DNA from: Channa striata
Lineage: Eukaryota > Chordata > Actinopteri > Anabantiformes > Channidae
Length of the DNA: 64,000 bases
Assembly: GCA_033026295.1 (NCBI GenBank)
Contig: CM065170.1
Span: 17,742,040 to 17,806,039, forward strand
Direction: 5' to 3'
In this document: one piece after another, positions 34,801 through 49,000 of the stretch
Layout of the letters: each line of letters begins with the position of its first letter
Numbering within the stretch: the first letter of the stretch is position 1
Notes under the pieces: generated by a model
Seen by the model: the letters and a program-made list of their open reading frames with translations, nothing else
Told to the model about the DNA's origin: nothing
The model's database searches: none
Made by a program: the position numbers and the translations under genes

Positions 34801-37800
34801 CAGACAGAGACGCTCCACATGCAGCACCAGGCTGATGCCCCGTGTTCATCTCCCTCTGATTTGACTTTCATATCCACATCCATGGCAACTGAAGCCGGAC
34901 CACACTATTTTAGTGCTTAGATTTGTTTCAAGGGGATAAGCAGCTAAGGAGCAATACTTGTTTAGTTGGGTGCTAGGAAACCAGTGGAGAATAGAGTACA
35001 ATAACTTTATGTTAAGCTTATTTTAAAGATATTATTTCTAACAAGAAGTGAAACATTAATACAAACTGAAGCACTGACTTAAGTGATCTGTTTAGTTCAG
35101 TGTATCAGTGTCCCTGCAGAGCTGCTGGAGAGGTAGCTACAGATTTGCCGCATTCTCCAAAGCCTCTTTGTATCTGAAGTGAGCAATGAAAGACAATGTA
35201 AACTGTGAAGCTGCAGACTGAGTTGAAACTGTGAGTTTCTGTGGCACGACAAGACAAGCAAACCAGGGGGAATCATAACAAAAGCGTGTTATTTATTGTT
35301 GCTCATAAGGGAGCCAAGCAGGTGGAAGGTATGTGAGAATTATTATTTTTGTGTATTTAATTCTAATCGCTTGAATATTTTCAATACTATATTCCACATT
35401 GTCCGTCTGCGTCTGGAACTGTGCCACTGAAATAAGCAATTTGGCTTGGTTGAGCACACACAGTAATGGCCACTTTCTCCGTCGGAGACGCTGTGCTTTG
35501 ATTTCACTGTCAACTTGTCATTACTCTTTTTCATAAAACAAGCAGCAATTTAAGTTGCTGGCTCACTTATATATATAAGTTTGTGTTGACGTGCCTTCTT
35601 CTCTCGTGTTGTCTTCCTCTCTCCACCGTTTGCTTTATTCTCCGCGTGATTTAATGAGAATCGTTTGTACAAGCAAACAAAACTCTAGAGCTTGCTCTTA
35701 TGCTGACACTGCTGTCACTGCAACATCATCTGCTTGTTCTCGTGGCATCTTAAGTCTCTCTAAATATAGACTGCAGTACTGTGTGAAGGTGCGGATGTCT
35801 CACAAAGCATTCTATGCACTGATATCACAGCTGAAATTAGATTTTCTCTCTTTTCAAGATGTGTCTGGATTAAATGCACAGTAATGTGTTTCAGAGAGGG
35901 CTTTTGTCTCGGGCCGTGTTTGATTTTTCCCGACGCAGTCCGAAGGATCTTCTGCCATGTAAACCCTGCTGCTTCCCCACGGCGGTGTGCATAAGCCCTT
36001 CTGCCCTGCAGCGACAGCTTTAAAAACACGCTATTTTCAGATATGAGCACCTGCTGTCTTTAAGGCCTGACATCCATGTTGGGGAGATGGATTTGGTTAA
36101 TGGTCCAGCAACAGTCTGGGCATTAAGCTATTGCTTAATGGGAAAGAGAACAGGACCCAGGACTCCCACAGACCCTTGAATGGGTGGAGGAGGTGTTTTC
36201 CTCAATATCATTTTAGTGCTAATTTTACTGATGACTGCTAAAAAACACTGAGTGACACTGAAATGGAAACAAAAGCCACAGTCACAGTGATAAAAAAAAA
36301 AAAGTCCTTTTCACTCAGTAACCAGGATGCATTCTTATTATTCTTTTTAAAAAGACCACCGAAGGAGGAACTAATGCAGCATTTTACTGCCTCATTAAAC
36401 AACCATACGTTGTTTGTACCATCTCATAAGAGCCACAAAGGCATTTGTTGTCAGGAGGATTAGAAATTGAAATTGCCCCCCTTTGATGCACCCATTTATT
36501 ACAGCTGCTGTCTCCTATAGTGGCGTTAGAATGGGGGCTGGTCTTTCTGGCTTTTTGATTACAACTCTAAACGTGGCTTGATTGGCTTTGGAGTAAGTAC
36601 ACATGGGGTATGTTTAGGTAGTAAATAAATATAAGAAAAATGTCATAGTTTGGTTTAAAATATTAGTATTTTTTAAGAGTGTGAATTAATTTGCTTAGTT
36701 GTATCCTTATAAAGAGGGCGTGACATAAATATATATATGGTTAAATACAAATCTAATTGTGGTGTACACTTTTGAACAGTATTTTTGTTTTGAGACAAGC
36801 CATAATCTAATTAAAGCCTGTTTGATGGTATACATGTTACTGGATTACATGCACTAATTTGCACATCTTGCACATTAGGAGTGTTTTCCACTAAGTACAG
36901 CGTGTGCTTAATGCTGGGATAGAAATGGGTTTGCGGCTTTATAGGGGTCATGGACTTGAGGAACTGGACAAAGAGTTTTGTGCTGAACAGAGTTAGTTAT
37001 ATGCAATTAATCAAATAAAACGATGCATACTTAACTGGCTCTAACTAGCTTTGTTGTCATGGTTCAAGCTCCTTTTATTTAATCCATATCTACAGTATGT
37101 AAAGACAAATGTTAAAGAAAACACACTGTTGTGTTGCATCCCGCCCTTTTCTTTCTGGGTTCACAAGCCACACTTAAAATCACCACAAAGATTTACAACC
37201 AAGCCGTCAACAAGCATGTATGTTCTGCACCTGCACCATGGATATGCAAAGCAGTGTTACCTCACAATTTTCACGCCTCTGACTGAGGATCTGTCTGATA
37301 AGAAGTTATAAGCGGCAGTGGTGTTGTTTTTATGCTTTTTCCTAAGCTGAACAGCCAATTAGAGTGGTCTGTCTTTTAACATGCTAAATTGGCTAAAAAT
37401 CTGCACATGGGGTCTGAGTAGTGCCAGTGACGCAAGACACATTGCAAAAACTAGGCCAACAGACGCTCCCCAGTGGCTGGATGGTGGTTAATGCCGACTG
37501 GTGTTTGGAATAGCCCTAAAGCTACAGTATTTAGCATTTTTGGAACATTTGAAAATTACCCCTCATCTTTTTGTGAAAGGATGCAGTTGAAGCTTCCTGT
37601 GATCCAAACTTTGGGACATTCTCAATTATTGGAATTAAATACTGATGAGTAGCTGGGCCACTGAGCAGAGTGGAGCAGAGTGTAGCAGAGCAGAGCTGGA
37701 TGGAGAAGAATGGACCGACTGTGCTTCACGCTCACTGTCATTTACTTTCCATTTTAAGTCAGAAGATAAACTGTTAAAATCCTCTAAACCCCACACTGTA

Positions 37801-39837
37801 CTTTATGTCCAACTACCAACACCAGCTGGAAAAGCCAAAACGGACACAGAGCCAATTCAGAATCTAACTGGATCCAATTAATTGTTACATTCCGACAATC
37901 GTCTACTGGCATCACAATCACGACGACATAAAAGTCTTGATTGTCTTTGCCGTGTTGCATCATGTAAAATACACTCACATACACAACACAGGGAAAGAGC
38001 TGCATGTTGTTGTACGTGTATCTAAGTGTGGACCTGCACTCGGTGAATGCAGCGGCACGTTGGGTCACCAGCTGAAGTCTTGCTTCACATAAAGGCCGGT
38101 CTCCCTCCACTGAACTGTGAAGTGCAGCAATTTATTTTTACTAGAGCCCGATGGCTCATCAATCGGTGTGAAGATAATGGCTGGGCTATGATACATGGGC
38201 TTTCCCATACTCACCTTGGGGTCTCCTTTTCTGCTCCGTATCATTACAACAGCTTCTACGTTATCACAGTGGGAAATGGCAAATACACACAAAGAGAATC
38301 TAGACTGTACGAACTATTTCCCAGCCATGAAAAAATCTAATGTATTGATGTAAGCCTCGGCATTGCACGCGTGTCCTTGTGCCATGTGGACGTGTTGTTT
38401 TTGGTTTGTTGGCTACCCTTTATTTTTATGCATGTTTTCTCGTGGGACTGTGTCATTTAAGTTTCCACGGGTGTTTGTTCCGCCGTCCTGATTTTAGAGC
38501 AGGAGACTTGTGGGACCAAGGCTGCAGAAACAAAATCAATAGCTTTGCAAGCAACAACATTTTACCAGCGACAAGTGCATTCATCAAGTAAAAAGTGGTG
38601 CTGCACAGCGACTGAGCCACTGTGTATATTACTCCTTAAAGCTGCAAATGTGTTAAAAATGTAGCCAGAAGAGAAGAAAGCTCCCTCAGAGGTTTATCGA
38701 AGCCGCAGGAATCACACTTACCTTTCAATGGCTATAGATGTACTTGTAGTAATTGTTGCAGCTATGTGCCCCGTTTTTGTGAGGATGGGTTTTAATGAGT
38801 GCTACAGGCCCTCGGGGAACGTAAGCCGCAGTAAAATGTAGAAGCAACATCAACAGCCCAACTCTCTGAAACAGACCAGATTTGCGATTCGACGGGTCAA
38901 TCTGTACATGATTCTTTAAGTATGCTGAACTATGCTTTGATTTCATAGACACAGAATTGTCCTAAATGGTCAAATCAGTGCAATCACGGATTGTCACGGG
39001 TCAAGCCCGTGTCCCTGTGCGCTCCACTCTATCCACCAACAAGTCACAGGTCCAGACTGTCAAACGGGAAGTGGGAAATTTCATATCTTTTTATAGCAGG
39101 GAAAATTAGGCTCTACCTTCTGGGGTGGGATAGAGGGAGGGTTTATGATTCTGTGAGAAATAGTCTTAGTCAAAATAACATTAATTATTTCTTCCTGTAT
39201 GAGACAGATTAGAATAATATATTGACGAATACTGTTTCTACAAAGAAGTAGTACTAGATTGTCTGAATTGATTATTATATCAGTATTGATGTGTCTTTGT
39301 GGGAGGAGCTTCTGCTATATAAGGCTCCCTGCCAGTTATTGGTTGCTGCAGTTCAGGTGTAGAAATGCTGCTAGTTGCATCAGCGATGCGGCTAGATTTG
39401 TTTTTCCTTTTCTGTTGACTTTGAGTTTTCTTTATTTTGTTTCAACAGTTTTTAAGTTTATTTAGTTGTTTTCTTATCATTCTTTTTGTATATAGTTTTC
39501 CACACATGCACAACATCTGTTTCAACTACTTTTCTGGCTGGTTCAGTGTAACTAAATCTCCCACTGTAGGACCTGGTGTTTTTTTTCTGTTCTCATAACT
39601 TGCTACATAACAAAATGTGAATATATGTGGAACATATATATATGTGAATATATGAGTGAACAAGAAGGATTTCCAGACTTACCTTTTATTTTTCATATTT
39701 TTTCCATAAAGAATTATTACAATTATAGTTTATTCATGATAATCCAATCAAATGACTTAATGCTTAAGATTCCACACCATTCCGTAATCATAAACCCATT
39801 ATCTATTATTATTGTTAATACATAACAAATTGCATTA
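28869..39837. other. Long stretch without recognised transposons or genes
   Basis: Almost 11 kb in which I identify no LINE, SINE, DNA transposon or gene. From about 30235 to 34085 there is not even a chance open frame of 60 codons. Local features: a C-run at about 30093-30103, Tctacag-type T-rich tracts, TAATTA/ATTAATTA-rich blocks near 31860-31900 and 33675, and 'gagcagagtg' repeats at about 37665-37700. It may be an intron or a regulatory gene desert; the sequence alone does not say. Confidence 0.4.
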
Positions 39838-39940
39838 GTTAGTGCACTACTCTTGTTGCTTTGTATATCCGGGAGCTGTGTAACATGTAAATTTCCCTGT
39901 GGTGGGATCAATAAAGATTACCTTACCTTAGCTTCCCTAA
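39838..39940 (+). mobile_element. LINE 3'-end relic (Rex1-like tail)
   Basis: The segment ends 'atttccctgtggtgggatcaataaagattaccttacctta'. The words 'gggatcaataaag' plus a short 5-base tandem tail match the 3' end of the Rex1-type element at 24017. No coding sequence is left, so it is an extreme 5' truncation. Confidence 0.6.
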
Positions 39941-40732
39941 CCTAACGCTAACGTGACACCTCACTCTTTCTTGTGCACAAAGCTTCTTTTAGCTCATCGC
40001 TCTCTTTTTTTCTGACCTCAAACCCCTATTTGACTTACAGCACAAGAAAAAACAAATGTACGCAACCTGCTTACCACCAATGAGCAAATCACAATTAATA
40101 TTATACTTTGTTGGCTTACTGTCCACTTCCTCAGCAGGCCTGAATTTTTAAAAGAAGAAAACATTTCTACATAGCAGACTGGAGGATACAAAGCCTTCCA
40201 TAATGCCCCTGATAGCACTATAATCTCATTTCTCTAGATTCACACTTAGAAATTATTCTCATCAATACTCCTTTGCTTCTCAACTCCTTTTGAAGCTGAG
40301 ATACTGGGAATTGCCAACCACGCAGTGTTACTGTAAGTGCGCATTAAAGGCAGTATTGGTCCAGTTATTATTCAGACTAGTCCTGTGCATTAACTTCAGG
40401 GTTGGATGTTGGACTCTGTCATTTGTCTACGCACAACTGAACAAAAGTCCTTTATGTGCCTCTCTACGTGTAGCTGTTCTGTGAATGTCAATGCATATAC
40501 TGCGTGCTCAGGCGGCATAGGAAGCAGAACGTTGCAGATGTCTGTTGTTGCTGGTTGTCATTTTTATTATGCTCAATGACTTTATAGCGGCCATGTAAAG
40601 CGTCAAGGGCAGCCATAATAAATGTTTTAGCACTGGTGTTCGCCTGGTGACTTGCATTGAGTAATGGGGTCTGTGCATTGTGTTCACATCCTGTTTGATC
40701 TAACCACCACATAGTTGACCTCCAGAGGTGGC

Positions 40733-40937
40733 CTGGTCAGTCAGATTTATATAAGCAGCTATCCTGGTCTAAAGGCCACTGTGAAGTTGTCCTGAAACGG
40801 GACCTGCTGCTAGGCTGCACAGCAGCTCCCCCATTGTGTGATTGTGAATCCGAATGGGTTAATAAGAAGCCGTGTAAAGCGGTTTGAGTCTCAAAAGGCA
40901 GAAAAGTGCTATGTATGTGCAGACCATTTACCATTTA
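40733..40937 (+). mobile_element. Fish SINE relic (3' portion)
   Basis: Contains 'gtgtgattgtgaatccgaatgggttaataagaagccgtgtaaagcggtttgag', then 'aaaagtgctatgtatgtgcagacc', and ends 'atttaccattta'. These are standard words of a widespread fish SINE body and tail. No tRNA-like head is clear. Confidence 0.7.
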
Positions 40938-43499
40938 CTTGCAGAGTCCATTTGTATAGTAAGTTGAGTTGACACTGCTACGCTGTATACAGACAGGCAG
41001 CCTGAAAACAAATGGTGGTCTGACTTAGTAGTCTGGCTTACACTGAAATTGCATGTAAAGGCCATGCAACATATGCATATATTAATAAAATTAAACGTAC
41101 ATAATAATAAGGCTGTTTTAGTACAGAGGTTTGCATCGCCCTTATCATTTTATCAAAAATTAACTTAAACTATAAATAACTTCAATAATTTTCGTTTTGA
41201 CCTTTCAAAAGCAGGGGATGCAAGCTTTTGCATCTAAGCTAAATTAATTCAATGTTTATGGCCGATTGTTAAACTGGTGGGGTTGGATCATGGGGAAACC
41301 ACAAATCTGGATTTGCCTGGGGCCCCTGAATCACTAAATCCACCCCTGCATACTTCAAACCTGAACCAAACTCCGATGTCTTTGCGCCCAACCTTAAACT
41401 GCTAGATTTTTTTGCACTTTGAAACATTAATACAATGCCACTTTCTGTTAATGAATGTTGCACTTCATTTGCTGATAACACGTATCGCATTGCAACATAA
41501 CCCATCCTCTGATTAAGTTTCCTATAAAACACTATTGTGTTTTCAGTTCACTTGCAGAGGATTTCCACCTTGCAAACACAGAATGTCTTATTGAACGATT
41601 TTGTTTGCAGTTTCATTGAAAAGCCTCTGATAAGCTCACTATAAGCTACCTGCCCAATGAAAATGTAAGAGTAGTGAAAACTGTGCATATGTGACATACG
41701 CTTTATGATGGCAAATAAAAATGAAATATTTAATATCAATCATGAAATAAATCTTAACTGTGCCCCTCCTTCCCCCCTCCACTACACCTAGCTAGTATTA
41801 TCTCTCTCTTGCAAAAGTCACAAGAGCAACCCACAGCTAAAGTCGAGATAAAACCCAAAACGACGAGCACCATCTGTCCTTCTCTCATTAAAGTAGAACA
41901 TATGTTAATGCAGCCACTCCGCAGCCTTCATATGCCGCTGCTAAGTCAAGGACAAAATTGAATTGCTCCAGGATATTGCATCCTCCCATATGCTTGGCCT
42001 TTCAGCCACATTATGCCCCCTCATGTCTGTCTTGTCACAGTTCCTTATCTTCCTTTTGCTACTATCATTTGGTGAAACCCATCCTGGTCCAACCTCAACA
42101 CGCATAAAGTGCTTCAATCCAATTCAAAGTGCTAAACTAATTGTATTTTCAACAATCCCCGTACAGACACTAAAACCAGAGATGATTGGCATCAATTCGA
42201 GTTCAGTGTTTGTCCATTTGCAAGTTGAATTCTTTTTTTTTTATCATCTATTCAAATAATTTCACTTTAAATGGCAGGAAACAAAATATTCTTGCAGAGA
42301 GAAGTGACATTAAACACACCGCCTAAAATAGACACGGATACTAAAACACAGTTTTCAGTCTAATTCTGTTTAAAGATTTGTTTTTGCCAGACCTTCACTA
42401 CCATCACGGCTCCACACTGCGAGCATTTTACTCACATTTGCCAGTGAAAATTAGAGCGTGTGAATGCAAAATTATTTAAGTGCATAGGTGCAGTGATTCC
42501 TAAATTAGAGAGGTCAGTTCTAAAGTGGGAACATTTTACTGGTACTTTAGAGAGCAGAGAGTGAGATCAGTGGAGTTTATAATACAACCTCTCTGTGGTG
42601 TTCTACTCTCCCCCGTGGATGGAAGGACTAACATGATGCCTGTCTGCGCTACTTGGTTAAGTGAAGCCGTTCCTGTCTTTCTGTTGATTTGTTCTAATAT
42701 AAAAAATACAAAGTGCTCTTTTCCAATTTTAACATAAAAGTCCTGATTACAATTGTAGGGGAGTAGAAAGTACAGACACCCAGAGGAATTGCTCCCACGG
42801 AACTCAGCCAACATCAAACTTTTCGGCTTTGACGTTGGTCTGACAAAGATTTGTTTGACAAATAACATTCATTTTGAGGAGCCTCACTGTAAAATCCAAT
42901 GGTCTATTGTTTTTTGGGGGAGAGACCACTGTGCAGTTGAGTTACTATGGCAACAAATGCCAGGACCATGTTTTGGGGTTTAAACCCCATGCCTTTGTTT
43001 TTAATATGATATGTACATATCTGTAGTCACAATGACGTAAACTGAGTAAGATACAACTGCATTTGACTTTGTGAACGTGCAAAAGGGATCAGAACCTCAT
43101 AGTCCCTCTCAGTCTCACACAGACGCACTAAAGTTCGTCTTCTTCCACATCTGTTTAATAATTCAGCGATATAACATTAATTGCATGGTCGCAAGTTTAA
43201 CCATTTCATGATGTAGTGGAGTACAAATACCAACACCTTCTCATTCCATAGCATCGGGTATTGACACTTCCTAAGGCGACAAATTGTGCTGCTTTGTACA
43301 TCCTTTCTCGTAACATATTGGTGACACTGGTACCCTTTGGACTCTCCAGGAGCACCGCAATTGGATGATCTTTACTTTACTGAACCTGGAAACTTTGTAA
43401 ACTGCAGAACGTGTTATTCTCATTTGTACTGGTTAGCGTTTACAGCCCACCACAGCCCTGCTTAAGTGACGTGCTACAGCAATTAGCCCAGAAAATAAT
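40938..43499. other. Unannotated sequence
   Basis: No gene recognised. A plus frame at 41963-42259 begins with a hydrophobic stretch but has no further support. Confidence 0.4.
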
Positions 43500-43690
43500 C
43501 AGTTGATCAGTTTTTTACTGCCGAAATATATACAGCACCTAAACTACGATACACTGGAAGACACAACCACTGCAGATCACTGCATGGTTCATCTCCTGCT
43601 GACCTATAAGCAAAAAGGTAAATCTGTGAAGCCTGTAGTCAGAACTATGAATGGACCAGAGTTGGACCAGAGAGGCGAAGCGGCTTCGTA
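43500..43690 (+). pseudogene. Rex1-type LINE endonuclease-end fragment
   Basis: Reads LPKYIQHLNYDTLEDT, then ADHCMVHLLLTYKQKGKSVK and PVVRTM. This matches the end of the apurinic-like endonuclease and the start of the linker in Rex1/Babar ORF2, where the catalytic SDH appears as ADH. Coding similarity stops soon after. Orphan fragment, no ends visible. Confidence 0.65.
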
Positions 43691-44652
43691 GGACCAGTGA
43701 GGAAGATCATAGAAGCGGGGATAGACTCCTGGAAACAGGACAAAGGACATCAATGTGGCAAAGAGAAAAAGTTTCTTCTGCCAGTGATGCCAGAGCTGTA
43801 GGACAAGACAGGGCATTAGAATTAAGCCTCCCACACCTGCTGAGGAGAGCAAAAAAACTGATCATATGAGGACAATTTACTGAAGCTTTGAAGGACGCAG
43901 AGCCGCCCATGCACACAGTCAGTTGGTGACCCTGTGCAGCTGATTCGCAGCTGATACTAATGCGGCTTGCTCCACCCTACTATTTATAAAAACCATAAGA
44001 CTCCAAAAAGAATTTTGTTTGTAGTTGTTCTGCAGTGCAGGGTTTGCAGGGAATTGTAGAGGATAGTGTGTGTTACAGTGTGATCCTCCGTGTCAGGACT
44101 GGTCTAATCCGCCGGTACAGAGGATTAAGGATCTTCATTGTAACCATGCAAACAGGGTGATCGATGGAAGTTAACACCACATACCACACGTGAAACAAAG
44201 CCTGGTTTCATTGTTTGAAAAGCTGTCATATAATAGCCACCCTGAATTGTATTTCATTTTCTCATCACTCCCTATAACAATGCAACAACACCAACACAGC
44301 TGCGTGCAGCATTGTGCGTTAGTAGCTACTGGACAAAAGCTTTTCACTTGTGATTCCATTATACAACTCTGCATTTCCTCCTCAGTGACTCATGTTTTTA
44401 GCTTTTTGTCTTGCACTTGGTCTTCGTTAAATGGGTTTAATGATGAGATAAATGCCTGAGAAGGTAAATGTATCAGTAATGAAAACATATTCCAACATTT
44501 TATTTATTTTTTTTTTTTTTACAAATGTCAAGCATCACTTGTGCTAAGTGGTCCCTACAGCTAGGATTTAGAGCTCAGCCTTCCTCCAGATTCGGAGACA
44601 TAAAGATGGCAGTGTGTGTGTGGGTGTGTGTGTGTGTGTGTGTGTATGTGAA

Positions 44653-44683
<31 letters not shown>

Positions 44684-45912
44684 TGAAGTGAAACAAGTTA
44701 AGGATTGTCAGTGTTCCAGTCACATCACTACTTCCCCAACTCGCAGAGTGACATTCACTCCTACCAATCAGCGTGGAAAAATAGATGTCTAAAAAAGTCC
44801 AAAGTGTTCCGATTCGTTCTAGCAGAGAGCAGCAGAACGGTGATATAATGATCTATTGTTGCATGAAACTGATTGTTTTCCACAGGCACACTAATTTCCC
44901 TCCTCAAGGGTTGTTTAAAAGTGGAAAACACAGCAGAGGGATGACAAAGTAATTAACCTCTTAATAAGCCCATCTGTGCACACTGCACACATCAGAAAAC
45001 TCAGCACTGAAATATTCTGACTGATTAAGTTGTTTGTGGAATATAATAAACACTGGGTTATTTCACTGTAGATTTGCTGTATACGACAAACAATTGCAGG
45101 AACATTCAAAAATACTGACTTTTTCCCAGGAGTCATAATTTATATGTGTTGCTGTTGGGAAAATAGAGAATAGCAAATGCAATATCAGTTTTCAGTTTTC
45201 AGTTACTTTAAATTCTGCAGGTTTTGTGTCTCATTTTTCAATGATCTGTCATTACAAGAAAATCTCATGTGGTTTTGGAATTCTGCTCCTGCTTCTCATC
45301 GCTTTGGTACTCATTTTTTGAAACTCACAGATCATCTCCTGGTGACATAAATACTCTGTTGGATTAGTTGTAATCAAATAACCCAGGTACACGGCGACAC
45401 AAGCAGATAACCCTTCTCTTAAAGCGGCACTATTTAACCTTTACAAACCTATACACCCCCTATGACCCAGAACCGGATAAATGGTTAAAATAATTGATGG
45501 AAACATGGAAACTAAAATTTGACTTGTGTTCACGTGTGGCAGAGAAAGGTACACGCCTATTCATAGTTAAGATTCCACAATTCTTTTTTCATTTCAGGAC
45601 AAATACAAACCGGAAAGTTTTTTTTGTCTTCCACTGTCACATTTTGTTCAGAGGAATATAGATCAGGGCAAGGGTTAACCCACGCCTAAAGCTTTGAGTG
45701 GTCCCGAGAGTAATGTAGCCTCAACAATTGTGACATGGAACAAATTTGAAACCACTAGAACTCAATATAAATGCTGATGACAAGTGAGGCATTTCCAAAA
45801 CAATGAGCTATAAAATAATGACTATATGCATTTTTTTTTTTTTTTATTGCATGCCTGTGCGTATACTAGATGACACTGTGCTCCTGTCTTGTGGTTTGCG
45901 ATGTCTTGTATC
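43691..45912. other. Unannotated sequence with a compound microsatellite
   Basis: Aside from the microsatellite at 44611 I see no gene. T-runs lie at about 44507-44520 and 45830-45845. Confidence 0.4.
44611..44684. repeat. Compound (GT)n-(GA)n microsatellite
   Basis: A GT run of about 38 bases passes through 'atgtgaaa' into a GA run of about 35 bases. Confidence 0.95.
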
Positions 45913-46077
45913 TGGCAGCGTGGTGGCTTCTGCCTCGCAGTACCAGTGTTCGAATCCACTTTCCGGCTGTAGCTATGCTGTGTCGAGTTTGCATGTTCTC
46001 GCTGTGCATGTGTGGGTTTCCTCCCACAGTCCAAAGACATGTTAAGCCTAAAGTGCCTGTAGGTGTGAACGGTTGTC
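45913..46077 (+). repeat. Teleost dispersed repeat, copy 4, with tRNA-like head
   Basis: Starts 'ggcagcgtggtggcttctgcctcgcag', has a B-box-like 'gttcgaatcc' (45948-45957), then 'gtttgcatgttctcgctgtgcatgtgtgggtttcctcccacagtccaaagacatg' and ends near 'aggtgtgaacggttg'. It is the reverse orientation of copies 1-3 and the only one that keeps a readable head, which supports a tRNA-derived SINE origin. Confidence 0.75.
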
Positions 46078-49000
46078 TACATGGCTGCTTTGATCAGAGC
46101 TGCAAACAGTATTGACAATCTTGTGCAACATGCTGCAGCCAAAGCTAGCTGTCATCCACCAAACACAGAGAGGAACGCTATTCCTCGCATAGCAATAGTT
46201 AGAGAGTCCCTGCCTTGGCAACCCGCAGTCACAGTGGGCCTCTGTTTTTTAAAGGAGAGCCAAGACCTGGCAGACCAACAACTCCCAATATCGTCAAAGA
46301 ACTAAGCATTAGAGGCTGGTGTGTGAACATAAAACCCTTTAATAGTGAGTCTATTTTCTTCTTTTACTATTACAGTGACCAAAATAGAGACACTGTCAAA
46401 GTTGGTGTGAAACTGTGTCCCGGAAGGTTATGTCTGCAATTGGATCCTTGCTTTGTCCTGTACATTCAAGCCCCAAGTTGCTCCTGATGGGTCAGGCAAG
46501 TGCCTTCCATGGCATCTTCAGGACACAGCAGTATGCTTACATCACCTGCAGCAACCTGGTTACTCAAAGAGAGAAAGCAAAAAGTCATTAGGAAACAAGT
46601 TTGCATTCACTGTAGTGCCCTGATCATGTAAATCTGTGTGTACATAGATGATTTTGCAAATGCTGTCTTTGTAGACTTTGACAAGGCAATAATGTAGGAT
46701 GCAGATTTTTCATCAACCATAAATGCATTTGGGAACATTATAGTGAAAGTTAGGAGTGAGATGAGCAGAGAAACAGGTTATAAATATCTGGAAAGAAGAC
46801 AGGCCATGCAAGGGATTTCTGCTCTATCCCACACTTATTTTGGAAGTGTGGCTCACGCTTCGTGCACAGAGATGAGCACAAGCAGTAAGATCTGGTTAAA
46901 TATAACAGCTGACTTTGGGAGTCTTGATTCAAGGAGGGATGATCTCTTCTTTCATCCATTTACACCACCATGCTACACATGTGCCACTGTAAAATGCCAA
47001 GTGAAGTCTGCAAATACATTGCAAACAATTGCTGATTTTCACAATTATCAGGTTACTCTAATTTTTGCACATTTAAAGTCAGTTTAGGCATATGCACGCA
47101 CACACATATAGAGTCGCAATCCAAATATGGGAGTTGTGTGAAATCGTGGCCTGACTATGTTTTGGTGCAACATTGAAAAACACAAAGAAATAGATAAACC
47201 TATTTTGGTATACACACATTCACACTCACACATGCCTACAAGCACTGAATACACAAACACGCAGACACACACACACGGTGCAGTCAGAGCTGTTTGAAAT
47301 GCATTGAAGCTGCCCTGCAATGTTCTGGTGTGTAGCAAATAGCCCAGCGCGGTCCTGAAGCTGCGCAACCACAGCTATCCGAGGCCTCTGCTTTTTAATG
47401 CATTTCCAAACAGACCTGTTTCCCATCATAACTAAGACTAATGTTCCCTCAGTCAGCACTTTAACCTCTGTCTCTGCTGAATAAATGCACGACCCAGTTT
47501 CCGATCTCTGCTTTGAAACCACAATCACCAGAAATGTTTATCAGAGACCGGACGCTTCACACCGCACAAGGTCAATGTGCAGTGTAATAACACCAAGCCA
47601 ATGTGTTTTTAATTTGCCCCACATGATCTTCTAAACTGACTCTGGACGTGTGAGAATGTCTTCACCTACATGAAACTACCACAAGCCCTGCATATCTTCA
47701 GACTATCATAATGAATTCCAGAGAAGGCGAATTAATTCCCCAAGTGTCCTCACTTGAAGGAATTCCTTCACACTTAACTCTCCTTCTGATGAGGGGAAAA
47801 TCAGAGCCTGCTTCCCTTTCAGGGATGGAAGCTCTGAAGTAGTTTAGAAGAGGTACTTCTGTCTGAGAGGCACAAAGAGTAGCACAAGGAGGTACTGTAC
47901 ATAACTAAGCAAAGTAAGAGGTTGGTAGTGTCTTTGGTAAACTGAGTCGGAGACAATGTGCTCGTCAATATCTGAGAGTACAGTGGCGCTTCAAAGTCCG
48001 TGAAGGTTTTTGCATTACACTTACCTAAATGAAAAGATCTTTGGTTTATCAAGGATTATCATGTCATTTGAAGGGTGAAGTAGAGTACGATTAGGGGGGT
48101 TCAGTCAAAGTGAAGCCCTGCCTTAATGGAAGAAGAGAAATCAGATCTTCAGCATCAAAGTCCAATCTTGTGTCATAAACATTTCTGGAAACCTTAGAAA
48201 AATTGTTAATGCCAGAGTGGATCAGACTGGAAAAGCTTTTGGAACGGGAGCTTTCAAAAGAGAGAAAAGAAAGTGTGAAAGAGATGTATTTAAAAACATG
48301 GCATCCATAGACTGTTGTGATTCAATAATTATTGTTGAAATGAAACTGCTTTATTTTAAAAGACCAGCAATATGTCCACACAGGACAAAATGTCAACACC
48401 GGTTTAGGTCAAATGATTGAGACGAATTAGAATTGGCTTTTTGTTTAATGTAAAAACAGATTTAAAATGTTGATTTACCAGCAAAATCATCTATCCAATA
48501 CCTTAACCTTTTACTCTGGTAGGCGCTAGAGTTAATGTCGGGTTTCAAATTGTACCGAACAGGTCACAAGTCACCGGGGCTGGACGCGAAGAAACATGCA
48601 TGTCTTTATACTGTAGAACATGCCAACAAGATTTAAACCTGTGGTGCAGCAACAATATCTGGAGAAAATTAAAGCTCCATGTCACTGATTAGATATTATT
48701 TTCACTTTGCAGCTAATATGGCCTCACATAAACCACAACGTTGTATTTAAACTTTGGGCACGTACAGTATAAAGAAGCAAACTAACTAAGTCTCTGGCCT
48801 AAGTTTCCCATTGCTGGATTTACAGTGTGAGCTTGTATTGTCCAGTAAGTGGACTTCGATTAACTTTTCAGTGCTGATAATTTCCACTGCTGGAGGTTTG
48901 AATAAACACCCTGACCTTCTCTGAAGTTGCAAGAGGCTTTGAAATGTGACTTTGGAATGAACGAGGTTTGACTAAACTATAATGGGGTGTGATTTGTCAG

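Noticed and set aside
41963..42259. Plus frame with hydrophobic start and 'LLLLSFGETHPGPTS', resembling the 2A-like translational-skip motif found at the N-terminus of some LINE proteins
   Set aside because: The essential Asn before Pro-Gly-Pro is absent, the spacing is off, and no endonuclease coding follows.
46081..46487. Overlapping plus frames of 74-90 codons next to a repeat copy
   Set aside because: No match to a known transposon or gene and no splice support.
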